Shown here: positions 45,157 to 57,025 of the stretch, piece by piece
Layout: each line of letters opens with the position of its first letter
Position numbering within the stretch: position 1 is the stretch's first letter
From: Gamsiella multidivaricata
Lineage: Eukaryota; Mortierellomycota; Mortierellomycetes; Mortierellales; Mortierellaceae
Assembly (NCBI RefSeq): GCF_025024155.1
Contig: NW_026251709.1
Coordinates: 434,001 to 498,000, forward strand
Reading direction: 5' to 3'
Length of the DNA: 64,000 nt
Made by a program: the position numbers and the translations under genes
The notes under the pieces: generated by a model
Database searches by the model: none
What the model saw: the letters and a program-made list of their open reading frames with translations, nothing else
Told to the model about the DNA's origin: nothing

Positions 45157-47277
45157 ATGGCTGCAACAATACCCACTTCCCGCCCGCCTCCACACCACCA
45201 CCAGCAACCATACCCCTCCTACCGTACTATGCGGCGGCATCTCAAAGGCATCATCATCTGCACAACCCTCTTCTGCATCTTTGTGAACCTCATTATCTAC
45301 CTCTCCGCCGATACTCCTGAGCCCCCTGTCCTCCAGCCCGCAGAGCCAGTCCAGCGAAGACCTGTCGTCATCCCTGAACTCTTACGAGGCGGGCGCCGGA
45401 ACCCTCTCCATGCACCACTCGCAGCTGATAACTGGAAAAATGACTGGTTCCGGTCCCAGGAACTAAACCCAGAGACCTTGGGTGATCTGAAGAAGGAAGC
45501 TGCCATGGATCTGGTCTACACGTGGGTCAATGGCACGGAACCAGCCTTACAAGACATGAAGGAATATTACAAGGATCTATCGCCCTTGTTCCAGGCATTG
45601 AAGGCCTTACCCGAGGGATCGTTGAGACAGAATAATGCGGGACGGGGGAGAAATGGAGCTACAGTGGACAAGAATGCAGATCAGACCGTGAACCGATTCA
45701 GGGATATGAACGAACTCAAGTACTCACTCCGATCTGTGATAAAGTATGGAGCATCAAATATGTTTCGCAAAATCCATATCCTGACAACGGAAGTCGTCGT
45801 TGATCAGCGGACGGGCGAGAAGCGCGGGCAGGTCCCGCAGTGGTTGGACTTGGACAGAGCGAGGGATAAGGTCGACCTAATCACGCACAGCGAAATTTAT
45901 GATGACAAGGAGCATTTACCGAGCTTCAACAGCCTGTCGATCGAGAGTCAAATGCACCATGTCCGGGGCCTAACTGATATTGTAGGTGGCAGAGTGAACG
46001 GTTTCATGACTATGTCTCTACCTAAACCTCAAGAGCTGTATCTCTGACCTGAATCCATTTTTTATTCCTCGCAGTTTGTTTACCTCAACGACGATATGTT
46101 CTTTGGAATGCCTGTCGATATTGCGGACTTCTGGACACCACTCTATGGCTTCGTCTTCCGAATGGATCCACTCACAAAGATCCCACCGCACCCACCAAAG
46201 CCTCTCGAGAACACAGCTGTCGTGGGTGAATGGCAATCCCTTCAGTACACCAATTCGATCTTGGCGAAGCAGTTTGGAGCCCGCCATCGTGTCTACATTG
46301 CCCACATCCCTCACGTTCTCAGCGTGCCACTCATGGAAGAGATTCAGGCGACTTGGCCCGAAGAATTCAACAAGACGAGCTCACATCGATTCCGAGGCGA
46401 AGGATTCGCACATGAGATCCAAGTCTCGTATCTATTGTCGCATTACACAATGGAGCGACTTCGGGAGACTCAGTTGACATCGTGGTGGAGGTACCGACTA
46501 GACAAGAATCAGGATGGGCTGCTGGACTGGGAGGAGCGGGAGGAGCTGATCCGGATGGTGAGGCATTATGATAACTTGCAGGCTGAAAATCAAAAAGTGA
46601 TGCCAGACTTGGTCAAGAGGACATTTGTAAGCGGCCTTAAGGATCATGATAGGCGGCTGGAGAACGTGGGGATCTCGTGGACTAACCGGACGACTTATTT
46701 CTTGACGGGAATGGATGAGTACCCCTTCATGCTGGCGTATGGCGACCTAACAAAGAGCTCAAGGCATCAGTTCACCAAGCCCTACTTGATTCAGCAGTAC
46801 CAGAGGAAATGCAAGTTCGAGATTGATTTTTGTCTGGGGCCTGAGTTCAGGAACAGCAGTATCCCGTTCGTAGATGCCATGACCGGAAAGGGATCTGTTT
46901 TTGAGCGGTTGGCGTTCACAGAGTTCCATTGCGGGGATTGTTTACTCCATATCGTGCGTCAGTCAAGTCCGAACCCCGGAATGAGCGCACTAATGCCTCT
47001 GGATCAGAACTCGAAGGCCTATGGGGAGGTACTGAGGGACCTGGCAAAGTACAACTATGTGGTCGGGCACTCTGCTTTTTCGTTTCTCCAGCTCAAGTCT
47101 GGAATGCAGGCGGAGAGTGCGCTCAATACGCTGATGCGGCAGTGGGAGAAGCAGGCGTTCTTTTGTATCAATGATGATGTACAGGACAATCCGTTGATCA
47201 TTGAGAGGGTCAAGAAGTTCTTCTCAAACTTCTTGAATCTTCGGTTTCCAGAGCCTTCGCCGTACGAGAAGGAGTGA
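45157..47277 (+). CDS. Stealth-family sugar-phosphate transferase with EF-hand
   Basis: Two exons (45157-45981, 46075-47277) give 675 residues. A short cytosolic N terminus is followed by one membrane span (GIIICTTLFCIFVNLIIYL), the layout of a type II Golgi enzyme. Stealth blocks are visible: MDLVYTWVNGTEP (CR1), RFRDMNELKYSLRSVIKYG to HILTTEV (CR2), FVYLNDDMFFG, HIPHVLSVPLMEEI, and a C-terminal INDD...FPEPSPYEKE (CR4). A canonical EF-hand, DKNQDGLLDWEE, lies in the middle. The family includes animal GlcNAc-1-phosphotransferase alpha/beta and bacterial capsule phosphotransferases, so transfer of a sugar phosphate to glycan is likely. Donor and acceptor are unknown. An in-frame TTG at 45139 is not used here. 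Confidence 0.88.
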
Positions 47278-47680
47278 TTCTGAGGACCAGCTTTAGCTCC
47301 ATTGGCCTGCATATCCGTATAAAGTACTGGCTGTAAAGATAAAAAGTGCTACAAACGGCTGATAATGTACATCTTCTCCCTCCATTGGTGTGGATTGCTC
47401 GAAGCCTTGAACCTCAAAAAAAATTAAATCCCTCATACATATTTGCGGTTCAACAAAACAAAAAGTAGAGCAGATCAAGCCGATGCGAGAAATCAACTTC
47501 CTGATCCTCAGTTCCTCATTTCTTTCACTCATTCGCCAAGTCATTTCATTTTTTTTTCTACTGGTGAAAAAAAAAAAAAAAAAAAAAGGACCGATAAGCT
47601 CAGGAACAAGGGTCCTCTTTTTCAGGAACAAGAGTCCCATTTTTCAGGAACACTATTTTTTCAAGTGACGCAATAACGGA
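47278..47680. other. Spacer with poly(A) run and short tandem repeat
   Basis: This stretch of about 400 bp contains an A run at 47569-47587. From 47610 there are three loosely repeated copies of a 20-22-bp unit starting TCAGGAACA, just upstream of the next start codon. No gene was recognised. Confidence 0.6.
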
Positions 47681-48850
47681 ATGCCAGGAATCACAGCGTC
47701 TGTGCCAGCTGGGGTGCAGGGACTCCCTCAACCCAGCGACAACTTTTCCCGCAGGTTCCGCAACAGGGGTCCGTTGATTCTCCGTCAGATCATCGATCCA
47801 AAAGTACTGAATCAATGGGCCCAGGATCCAGAGCATGTTGCCCAGGCCCTGAATAACAGTGTCCAGGAACAGAAGCAGAAAGAGGAGGGGTTTGACGCCG
47901 CAGTGTCTTTGCTGTCGATCACAGAGTCGGAGACTCTCCGTGAACCGCTGCTGCCGGTTATGGTTGCCGAGGACACCAAGAACTTCATGGACAACCCGCA
48001 GTTTACCAAGAAGATAGCCATGACCGCCCGCGAGATCGTTACCCGAGTGCTTGTGCGTCCATCGTCCTCGATCTCATGCGATGCAGGGTCTGATATCTAT
48101 GCGGACAACAACAGCACCAAAGAGACTAGCGCACAGACAGCTGTAACAACAACATCCTCAGTATGCATTTGTCCTCTCTGCGAGAACAACCACGCTTTAG
48201 ACTCAGACTCGGACTTGGACCCACATGATTCGTTTATCCGCTTCTACTACCGCGGCCACGTCCCGCCGTCCCTCTACACTGCCCTCCAGATCCCCGCCCT
48301 CCTCGATTCCCTCTCTCTACCCTCGGACACTACTCCTTTCGCCAGCGCACCAAACAAATCTCTTATGCGGATCTGGATCTCTCTCGCTGGCGCGACGACC
48401 CCATTGCACTACGACCGTTGCCACGGGATCCTTATGCAGTTGGTCGGTCGAAAACGCTTCGTCGTGTTCTCGCATGAGGATACCAATAACCTTTACGCCT
48501 ACGACAGCATCGCCGGGCCAGGACATGCGAGTAAAGTGCGTGGATTGGGACATTGCTTCCCCTTTGTCTCTTCCTCTTCAGATAAGGCACAAGAGCTCTA
48601 CCAGCAGCAGCAGCAGCAGCAGCAGGAGAGGAAGCATTTGGACGAAAATCTGTCAGAGGTGCTGGAACGATGGCCAAAGATCAAGTACACGGATCCGTGG
48701 GTGATTGATTTGGAGCCTGGTGATGCGTTGTACACCCCACCGGGGTTCTGGCATGAGGTGACGAGTGTCGATAACTCGATTAGTATCACGGTGCCCTGGG
48801 ATATGGACGCGAGCGAGCTGGAGCATGTTCCCAGGCATATGGCCTTCTGA
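47681..48850 (+). CDS. Cupin-8/JmjC-like Fe(II) 2-oxoglutarate oxygenase
   Basis: This intron-less gene encodes 389 residues. The fold is recognised from the double-stranded beta-helix core: SLMRIWISLAGATTPLHYDRCHGIL holds the first two metal ligands (His-x-Asp in HYD), then LMQLVGRKRFVVFSHED, and near the end LEPGDALYTPPGFWHEV with the distal His. This places it in the JMJD7/FIH-like cupin group that hydroxylates proteins or tRNA; the substrate is unknown. A Gln run from a CAG repeat (48601-48623) and an inserted Cys pair (CPLCENNH) are unusual. The N terminus (FRNRGPLILRQII) matches the entry strand of such enzymes. Confidence 0.82.
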   Translation: MPGITASVPAGVQGLPQPSDNFSRRFRNRGPLILRQIIDPKVLNQWAQDPEHVAQALNNSVQEQKQKEEGFDAAVSLLSITESETLREPLLPVMVAEDTKNFMDNPQFTKKIAMTAREIVTRVLVRPSSSISCDAGSDIYADNNSTKETSAQTAVTTTSSVCICPLCENNHALDSDSDLDPHDSFIRFYYRGHVPPSLYTALQIPALLDSLSLPSDTTPFASAPNKSLMRIWISLAGATTPLHYDRCHGILMQLVGRKRFVVFSHEDTNNLYAYDSIAGPGHASKVRGLGHCFPFVSSSSDKAQELYQQQQQQQQERKHLDENLSEVLERWPKIKYTDPWVIDLEPGDALYTPPGFWHEVTSVDNSISITVPWDMDASELEHVPRHMAF

Positions 48851-50020
48851 AATAGACTTTATCATTACATCTAGAGCAGGATTATAGAATATAGACTCAT
48901 AGAGCATAGAGAAGCAATATTTGGAGATTTATACCCATTGAAGAAATCCATAACATGGCATGAAACTCGTCTGCAGGCGTTTCTCGACGTGGGAGGTTCT
49001 ACAACCTTTCGATGTCAGGGTTCATGACAGTAATCGGTCAATCAAGGAATAGTTGTCCACCATCTTTCAGTACTTCAGTGGCCATGTGAGCGGATACGAT
49101 AGATGATTCATCTTCGTTCTATTGTTTCATAAAGCCCCTTCAGGCAACAACATAAGAGAATGAGGCCCGGTCCACACTTGCCATCTCCAAGATACTTGCT
49201 GAAATTATGCATTCCTCCCGCAAAGAGCAAGTCTATTGTATTCGCGTCCCCAGGTCAAGCGCGTTTTAGACTACTGTCGTTTCCGAGAATTGATCGTGGT
49301 CAGATTGGTTCAGGGAAGTATCCAGCGATGATTGTGCGCCTCAATCGAGCCATAGAATCAAGGAGCATTCATTAGAAACTCTTGGAACAGTTGAGAAACC
49401 AAATGAGCAAGGATTGCGAAGACATTCTTCATCCCTATCCCGTTTTGTTAATGAATACCGTCGCTTATAGCCTGGAAACGTCGGAGGTAGTTAGATATGC
49501 AAATTACAGATCCGATTCACCAAAAAAAAAAAAAAAAATCGCATCGCGAACAAGCTCGCTGAGCATATTCGACCCTATATGTCATCGTTCTCAACCTGCC
49601 ATACGCCTATATGTATTTTCATATCCGTGTAAACCTCCTCCCCCCCTCTTTCCTGCCAAGAAAGAGAGTTTCCTCCCCTATGGATGCCGCCCAAAATGTG
49701 CGGATGCATCTTTGTGCCTGGAATTTGCCACCAATGTAATCCGTTCGAACGACTACGCCCAAATGTGTTTTGGATATTCCTCCAATATCATTGGCAATCC
49801 AAAAATGTCCGGGGGACTGCTGAATCCAAAAAGTAAACAGCGCTTTTTTTTTTTTTTTTTTTTTTTTTGTTAGCAGTGCCCTGTTCCTGCTGTGTCGCAT
49901 ATCTCTCTGTATCTCTACAACAAACAAAACCGTTTCCTCCTTCCCACCTCCTCCATTGCCTACCCTATTTCCCTTTCCCCCTTTCCCTCGCTCTTTTCAC
50001 ATTCATACACTTTCAACAAG
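48851..50020. other. Spacer between oxygenase gene and FYV7-like gene
   Basis: This stretch of about 1.2 kb has no convincing gene. It holds A and T runs of 16-23 bases at 49523-49538 and 49846-49868. The final 150 bp are CT-rich and form the leader of the next gene. Confidence 0.5.
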
Positions 50021-51348
50021 ATGGTCAAACCATTGGGCTTGCCGAGGGACTCTCTCGAACGTCGACGCGGCGGTCGTGGTGGACCAGCACCTCGTCGCGA
50101 CCGTATGGAGAGCGGTGAGCGGGTAGCCAATCGCATGAAAAACGACTATAACAGTCAATTCAAGAACAAGGGCTCGAACAAGTCAGGATCCACTGGAGGA
50201 CGTGTAGAGAAGAAGAAGAAGGGGTTCAACCCGATGGCGAAGGCGCATATGGGATCGGATGCTTATAAAGGACATGGTACGGTGTGATGCAGTGAATCAA
50301 TGTTTGGTCTCTTTGTTTTTATTTTGGGATAGATAGGTCTCAAAGTGGAGAAGGATTCGCGTTGAAAAGTCTGTGTGCTTTTTATTATAATATCTAGCTA
50401 AGAAACTGAAGGCAGAGCTGATTCACAAGGCCAAGGTCAAGAAGGATTTCGCCAAGGTGTTGAAGAAGGAAGAGGAGAATACCCCAGAGTTCTACAAGAA
50501 GGTAAGCTACCATTGCTCAAAATTAATTGGAAAAAAAGGCGCTCAGCTATCATGCTAAGAGCAAATGATGATTAAATCTCCCATCTTTTTACTCCGACAT
50601 AGATCTTTGGCGAAAAGACAATTGACAACGAGGGAAACGTTATCGCATACAAGAACGATGACGCTCCAGAAGCCGAGGATGATGCCGAAGAAATGAGTGG
50701 AAGCAGCGATGACGAGGATATGCAGGGATTAGGATCTGACGAGGATGAGGAGGACGAAAATGAGGAAGATGAGGTGGAATCTGAAGAAGAGAAGCAATCC
50801 AAAAAATCAAAGAAGGGAGTGGCATCAACATCCGCAACAGCGAAACCCGGAAAACAGGAAGACGGCAGTTTTGTGCGCGCACCTAAGCCAAACCCCTTCA
50901 AAGCTGCGATTGAGAAGCGTGAGGCCGAGAAGAAGGCCATTCAGGAAGCCCGAGAGGTGAGTTGTGTCCCAAACTGGCATCCTCAAGTTGTTCGAGGAAG
51001 GAGGAAAAAAAAAAGATCGTGATAGAGCATCGGTGCTAACATATGGATTTCATGTTCGTCGGTTGTCGATAGCGCGTACAACGTGAGAGGGCTCTGGCCA
51101 AGAAGGGCCGAGATGCATACTACGCAAACCGTGAAAAGACAACGAAGAAGATGCGTGAAAAGACACCCAGCGGACAACCCGTCCTTGCCAACCAGATTAA
51201 GATGATGCTCGGCAAGATCAAAGAGGATGTCAAGGAGAACACAACGCGCGCACCGGTTCAGAGATGGGGTGGACGTGGCGGTCGCAAATCTGCGGGACGC
51301 GGAACTGCTAGGGGTGCCAAGAAAGGGACTTCGAGTGCACATCGTTGA
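50021..51348 (+). CDS. FYV7-like rRNA-processing protein
   Basis: Exons 50021-50276, 50398-50501, 50603-50956 and 51073-51348 give a 329-residue, very basic protein with one acidic island (residues about 140-175, runs of Asp/Glu). The N terminus is Arg/Gly-rich. The segment KKDFAKVLKKEEENTPEFYKK and the C-terminal block ERALAKKGRDAYYANREKTT to KTPSGQPVLANQIKMMLGKI match the layout of Fyv7/TAP26 proteins needed for 18S/35S pre-rRNA processing in the nucleolus. The C terminus is again Arg/Gly-rich. The family is poorly conserved, so the call rests on the C-terminal block, but nucleolar composition supports it. Confidence 0.72.
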
Positions 51349-51643
51349 GCATGGACAGACATTATACATCAAACATCCGGAAGCAACATATGGGCTGTAT
51401 TATACGATAGCGTCTTCTTACTATTAAACAACTCTATTGCATTATCGATACGTTGATGGTCGCGCGTATTCTGAGCGCGCCTGGTATATGTGAACAGAAG
51501 CTTGTGATCGATTATCTGTGGAGCATCTCTGTTACCTCGACCCTTCGCTCCACATCCTCTACATTAGGTTCATAAAGCGCCCCTGCGTTCTCTACCAATT
51601 CTCTGTTCCATTCGGATACTCGCTTTTTCTGGAACAGGGTCAG

Positions 51644-53378
51644 TCACTCAAACCGTGGCCGGACATCGCCTGCGCGTCGCCCGTTGCCCTGAGTCTTGGC
51701 CAGCTTGCTATGGCCACCGAATGGAAATCGGGATGCTAGATTCTCCTTAGCCCTCTTCCTGAGTAACTCCTCTGAGGATTCTCGAATAAATTTGATGGAG
51801 ACATGCATCAACTTGGGGGCCAGGCCCTTGATCGTATTTCTCGTGCGAAACTGTGGAGAAAGTCGGGCCACCCATACGATGCCTTGTGGGGTCATTTTCA
51901 CATGATTCGTCGTCCCCAGACTCAGTCGTTTCAAGTCGCAGAGCCACGTCAAAAGACATAGACCTGCTCGAACTTTAGACTCAGCCCAGAGTGGTAGATG
52001 GTGAACTTCTGAAGCTTTGGATAACACGCGGAAATGTAGTCGAAGATAATTCGGTTCGACATGAAGATCTTTTTGGGATCGGCCTTTTGTCGGCCTATGA
52101 TGTCGATGTCGGAGTGTTCCGTGGTTGCTGCTGCGGCGGCTGCATTAGGTTGTCATTTTGCAGGTCGGTTGCGCTGCGCACTAGCAAGGCCCTGCGCTGG
52201 GGCTCGGAGTCTATTGGTGTGTTCGTGCAGCTTTAGGCTGGGTTCACTAAGGGCTCGGACTGTCCCGCGTGGGTGGCGAGGCTATCGACCCATTTCGTCA
52301 TCACATCCGTCCTATGGTTTGAGGGATAGAAAGTGCATGATGATCGTCTTGGTTAAGTGCTTTATCTCGACGCGAATGATAGAGCGATTCGGTGGGCGGA
52401 CACTGTCTAGTAAGGGGTCACAAGAACGCGCGTCCGCTGTCGGCACCCCAGATACACCATCCACTCGAAATCGGTGTTGTCTCCAGCGCAACGCTAGCAA
52501 AAGTGAGATTGTCGACTCCAGATGTGGATAGTGTATAGCCATCCATTTCCTCAGCTCTGTAGACAAGAAAACTTTGATACTGCATGCCGATAAGTTTCAG
52601 CTCCCTTAGATCTGGACAGTGACAGAGGATTCGCTCCAGCGTAGCCATGGCTAACAGCATATCCTTCAGACCAACCTCTGGAGCTTCGGGCGGGAAAGGA
52701 GTACCGAAGATGGCTTGAGCATTAATAGGAGGTGTACAATCAGATATGTGGCGTCCATGGTTGGGTATAGGTCGTGATTACTCGACTTCAAGGAAAATCA
52801 GACGAAGTTCGGGAGTACGCACAGCAGGTGCTCGACACAATAGGTCTTTTGGGTGGCCTTTTGCAGCTGGCTCTCGGCGATACATGACCGCAGTGGAGGA
52901 AGCAGCGGGAAAAGCTAATTTTTGAGATCACTGAAGGTGCTGACGACGAGCTTCTGTAGAAAGATTCCAATAATGATACATACGTGAGAAGACAACATTT
53001 AATTCCTTTTCTGACGATCTTTTTGAAGCATTCTTCAATATCCGGCGTCGCTGACTCTGTAGTCCCAGCCTCGGCTGCAAAGGGTCGCTTGCCGTGAGCT
53101 GCAGTGTCCTTACCAATCGATCGTATGCCTTCTGATTGCTGGACCTCTACTTTAGAATCCTTAAAAAGAACTGAGCCCCAACTCAGACGACAACTCATCA
53201 TCTTATAGACCCATACTGTCCGGAGTCGGCGGAAGTGAATAGCAGTTGCGTCTCGCTGTTTGATGGCGAAATAAGTATAGTGGATGATAGTGTACTGAGG
53301 AAGTATCACCAAGATGTACTTCAGTATTTCGGGAGTAGCAAGTGGGTTTAGGTTTAACGCCAACGGTGCAGTCGACAT
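51644..53378 (-). pseudogene. Broken F-box/LRR protein gene
   Basis: From an ATG at 53378 the frame begins with an F-box-like start (NPLATPEILKYILVILPQY), then a stretch ending near IRSIGKDTAAHGKRP, as in the large F-box families of Mortierella-like fungi. Downstream, leucine-rich pieces appear in shifting frames: CVEHLLCVLPNF near 52830, ATLERILCHCPDLRELKLIG near 52640, and LLTWLCDLKRLSLGTT near 51950. No set of splice sites was found that joins them cleanly, so the gene is probably decayed. A diverged functional gene with missed introns is possible. Such proteins usually recruit targets to SCF ubiquitin ligases. Confidence 0.5.
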
Positions 53379-53716
53379 GGCAGAGATCGGTGTTGGCGCT
53401 GTAGGGTGGTTGTTGGTACTCAGTTGCGGAGGAAATCCGGTCTTGCGAAGGCTGAGCTGCTTCACGGCGTCTTTGGTGAAGAGAGTGAGAAAATTAGCGG
53501 GCTGATGCAGATATGCATGTCTTTTATGGCAGCCCCAGCTCCAGTCCGATTTTCGCCTGGCCAGCCATCGTTCTGGACATTTGGATTATTTGGATTATAT
53601 ACGTGAATGCATGTTTGTTATCTACTCTGGTGCATACGAGCACCTCAAAAGAAACCACTTTGAACCAGAACTGAGGAATTGATGTGCATGAATACGAATA
53701 TATTTCATGGATACAA
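53379..53716. other. Spacer: F-box gene upstream region and GH89-1 3' flank
   Basis: A 338-bp spacer. The minus-strand F-box-like gene would have its promoter here and the first GH89 gene ends here. Nothing else was recognised. Confidence 0.5.
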
Positions 53717-56700
53717 CTACTTGATCTGCTTCTCCTTCTCGGCTTTTTGGGCAAGCCGCATCGCTAATTGATGCCATTGGTCCCACAAGTCTTGTGCCAC
53801 CTCGGCCGTGTCCTCCACGGCTTCCACTGGGAACGTAACCCGATCGCCCATACTCTCCTTGGATGGACCACCAGGAAAACATCCATTGCCGAGACACGTT
53901 CGTTGCGCCTGCCATTTCGCTTCTTCTTGCAATGATGCCGCCGCGTACGCCCGGTAATCCAGCTCAATGCCATTCTCCAATGCCTGAACAAGGTAATCGA
54001 TAAAGATCCGCCATCGCGGGTAATAGAACTCCTTGGCAATTCCTGCCCATTCCTTAGACGCATAGTTCGACAGTGACGTTTGACCATTCGGACCCCACCA
54101 TGTAACCTGCGTCCGAGCCTGCTGCTCCAAATAGTCCGCGTAGAGGTTCATGTCATCCAGAGTCCTGTTTCGGGTGTATGTAGGGACCGTTGAATCGACG
54201 ACTCGGGCAGAGATACGAGCATCTCGAATCCATGGTCCTAGCATGAAATGAGAGTGCGTTGCCAATATCCTATCCGTATCCAAGATCGCCTCCAACACGA
54301 GCTTACCCCAAGATCTTGTCAGCTCTAGATCCTTGGATCTATAAGCATCAACAAGTTCATGGTGCAGACCAGGCAGCACGACTGCAGCCATGATCTCGCG
54401 AGTCACGTCCACGAGATCGTATTGGAAACTAGATACGTTCAAAGGAAGGTCGGACAACTTTGGGAGCGCTGTCGATTTGAGATTTGTAGGCCGATAGGTG
54501 TATGACTGTGGATCGTCAGAGTTCAATAGCGTGAGCCATGAGGCCATGATCTGATAGCTGCTTCCACGGTCAGGGCGTCCACTTTTCTGCTGGGAACCTC
54601 GGATTCGGCTTGTAAAGGACGCTGTGGGGGTAGAAACGAAGGCCCTCTTCTCGATCCTTGGTGCTTCCTTAATCAGCATACCGCTGGTTATCCTTAAGAC
54701 TTGCTCGATCGAGTTCTGGATCACACCAGGACCTCGTCTCCTCATTGATTCCACCGTCTCAGTCGACTGCACAAGCTGGCCCCAGGATTGAACTACCTTG
54801 GTCTGATTATACCAAACTAACGATGACATAAAACCTCCGTAATCCATGTCGAGTGAGGGAGTGACATCCAGCCTCGACTTAGACTGCGACATTTGCCCGT
54901 TGCGGATGTCCCATACGGTTTGTGAAAGTGTGGTCCATGCCTCAAGAACCGCGTCCGAGGTCTGGTTAGGTCCATAGCGGCGCTTCAGATATGCCTCGAG
55001 GTGCTTTTGGCCGTCCAGTGGAGGTTGACTTAATTCTTGACCGGCAGGTTTGATGTTGTCATTCGTAGTAGATGGGTACGTAGCTTCAACAGACTCCCAA
55101 GGAATGTCGAGGATGAGTTGGTAGAGGTATTCGTTGTTGTTGATGCCCTCCATCGTAATCCCCATACCGCGCATCGCCTTGGCGGGTTCCTGATATCCTT
55201 TGAAGGGTTCCGTGAGAAGCGTCGGCAGCGTGCCGTAGAGAGCCTGGCCACCACCAAAGTTGTTCAGCCTACGGCAATCAAGGGCATCCACGTTAGTACA
55301 TTTGTCCATACTAAACCAACCGCTAGCCATCGCAAGGACGAACACACATAGACTTACATGCTCCAACCCCAATCGATGCCAAAGAACCCCTGTGTTACAT
55401 TCCAGAGGGGTGCCACGTCCGAGTACAGATCGATCACAAACGCATCTCGTCCGTCGTTCACCGTCCGGATCCCATCAAAAAATGCCTTAATTTCCTGCTC
55501 ATGCCAGAGATCTCGGTTCAACAGGAACCAGGACTGCATGGTCCAAACTGCATTTGGGTCGGCACTCTTTAAAGCTCCCATAACACCACTGGTGATCTGT
55601 TTCAAGCACTCGATTTCCATGCACACTGGATGCAGCTCATTATACAAATCCAGAAGATAGTAATTCTTGTTGCCTTTGTAACTGAGACCCTGCTGAACAT
55701 AGAGTGCGCTCTGAGTCTGCAAGAATTGCTGAGTCAAATTGGCGAAAAGCGGCTCCGTTGAGGCGACAAAGGTGACGCGGGAAAATGTGTCGCCTATAGA
55801 GTTCCAATCCGAGGCGTTTTGGAACTTGACGTCAGGAAATTTTTTGGTGAGCTCCCTAGGAACGAAACCGTTAAAGGACGGCAGTACGGCCGTGATATTG
55901 AAGTCGTCCATCCTACCCATAATGCTAGAAACGGATCGCATGAGCAGTGCAAAGGCTGGTTATTTTGGTGAAATAAAGATAATGGCTACTTAAAAAGATC
56001 GCTTACAGATATATGAACGTACTGTCCCTGCAGCTCCCATTGACTGTCGATCCAATCATTCTTGTACTGTGTATCATTCGGGAAGCCCCATGAGCCTTGA
56101 ATATTGCCCATACGTTGCCAAGGCATGTATGCTGGCCCAGCAAAGAATCCATTGAGCTCCTCTCGTGTCAAGCCCAGGTTTTCGTACATTTGTCGGAAGA
56201 CATACTCCTGTCCAACCATCGCCAACGCCATATTGATGCCATTTAGGAACATCCAGTCTACAGAAGAATACGCGCACTGGTTAGATAATGGCTATACGGC
56301 GTAACAAATGCAAAGGAATGCCACCTACCAAGCTCCCGCTCCCATCGTGTCCAGTCCCAGAACACAAACGAGTATCCGAACGTAACTACGTTCATGTAGT
56401 ATCGCCATGGCACAAAGCTCGCCCTGATGATTCCCTTGGCCGTATCGATTACTGGAGGCACTGTTGGCATGTCACTGAACCTATCGCCGCTCCATGACAT
56501 CTCGACCTGACAGATGTTTCGGATGTAGTAGTTCAGTCCTGCGCCTAAACCTGACAAAGTGGCCCCCTCGATCACGACGCTGACCCCATCACTCCCGTTT
56601 GAGATCCTGAAGGTGTCGTGTATGTTGGTCGAGGACGCAGGCACGAGGTCTGGTTTGAGGGAAAACACGAAGTGATCATGGTATTGCACCGGCAAGAGTC

Positions 56701-57025
56701 GCTTCACAAGCGCATAAATTGGGTCCTCCGGCAGTGTGGCACGCTTGAATACGGCCTTAGTGAGTATTGCGGCAGCCGTATCGACTTTTGGTTTGGTCAA
56801 CGTGGGCCTTGTGGGCACTGTATGAGGCGCGCATGACGTTGGTGGTAACCGCCGGCGTGTCGGTACAGCGTGAGCACGGCCGATGCTGTTGTTTGAAGAG
56901 CAAGTAAGGCATATTGACAGGGAGGCGATCAACAAGAGCGAGAAGAATTTCCGAGTCCTGCGGGGTGACCTCTTCGAGCGAATCGAGGCTGTATCGGCAT
57001 GGTGCTCCGTCCAGGAATTGGTCAT
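53717..57025 (-). CDS. Alpha-N-acetylglucosaminidase (GH89), copy 1
   Basis: A NAGLU-type retaining glycosidase releasing terminal alpha-linked GlcNAc. Exons 57025-56329, 56257-56023, 55924-55358 and 55268-53717 give 1016 residues; human NAGLU has 743. An N-terminal hydrophobic segment (FFSLLLIASLSICLTC) is a signal or anchor. The N domain has GLGAGLNYYIRNI. The TIM barrel has NVVTFGYSFVFWDWTRWERE, NGINMALAMVGQE, FFAGPAYMPWQRMGN, NITAVLPSFNGFVP and LLDLYNELHPV, followed by MLNNFGGGQALYGTL and MEGINNNEYLYQLI, which carry the likely catalytic glutamates (NE in the barrel and EG near INNNE). The C-terminal helical domain is extended. Two stretches are identical to copy 2. Confidence 0.93.
54908..55500. 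repeat. Identical block A, copy 1 (matches 58958-59550)
   Basis: Position by position this 593-bp block equals the block 4050 bp downstream. It covers parts of exons 3 and 4 and the whole intron 3. Identity stops abruptly at both ends, where the two genes differ clearly. Confidence 0.9.
56041..56713. repeat. Identical block B, copy 1 (matches 60091-60763)
   Basis: This is a 673-bp block identical to copy 2 at the same 4050-bp offset. It covers most of exon 2, intron 1 and the 3' part of exon 1. Confidence 0.9.
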
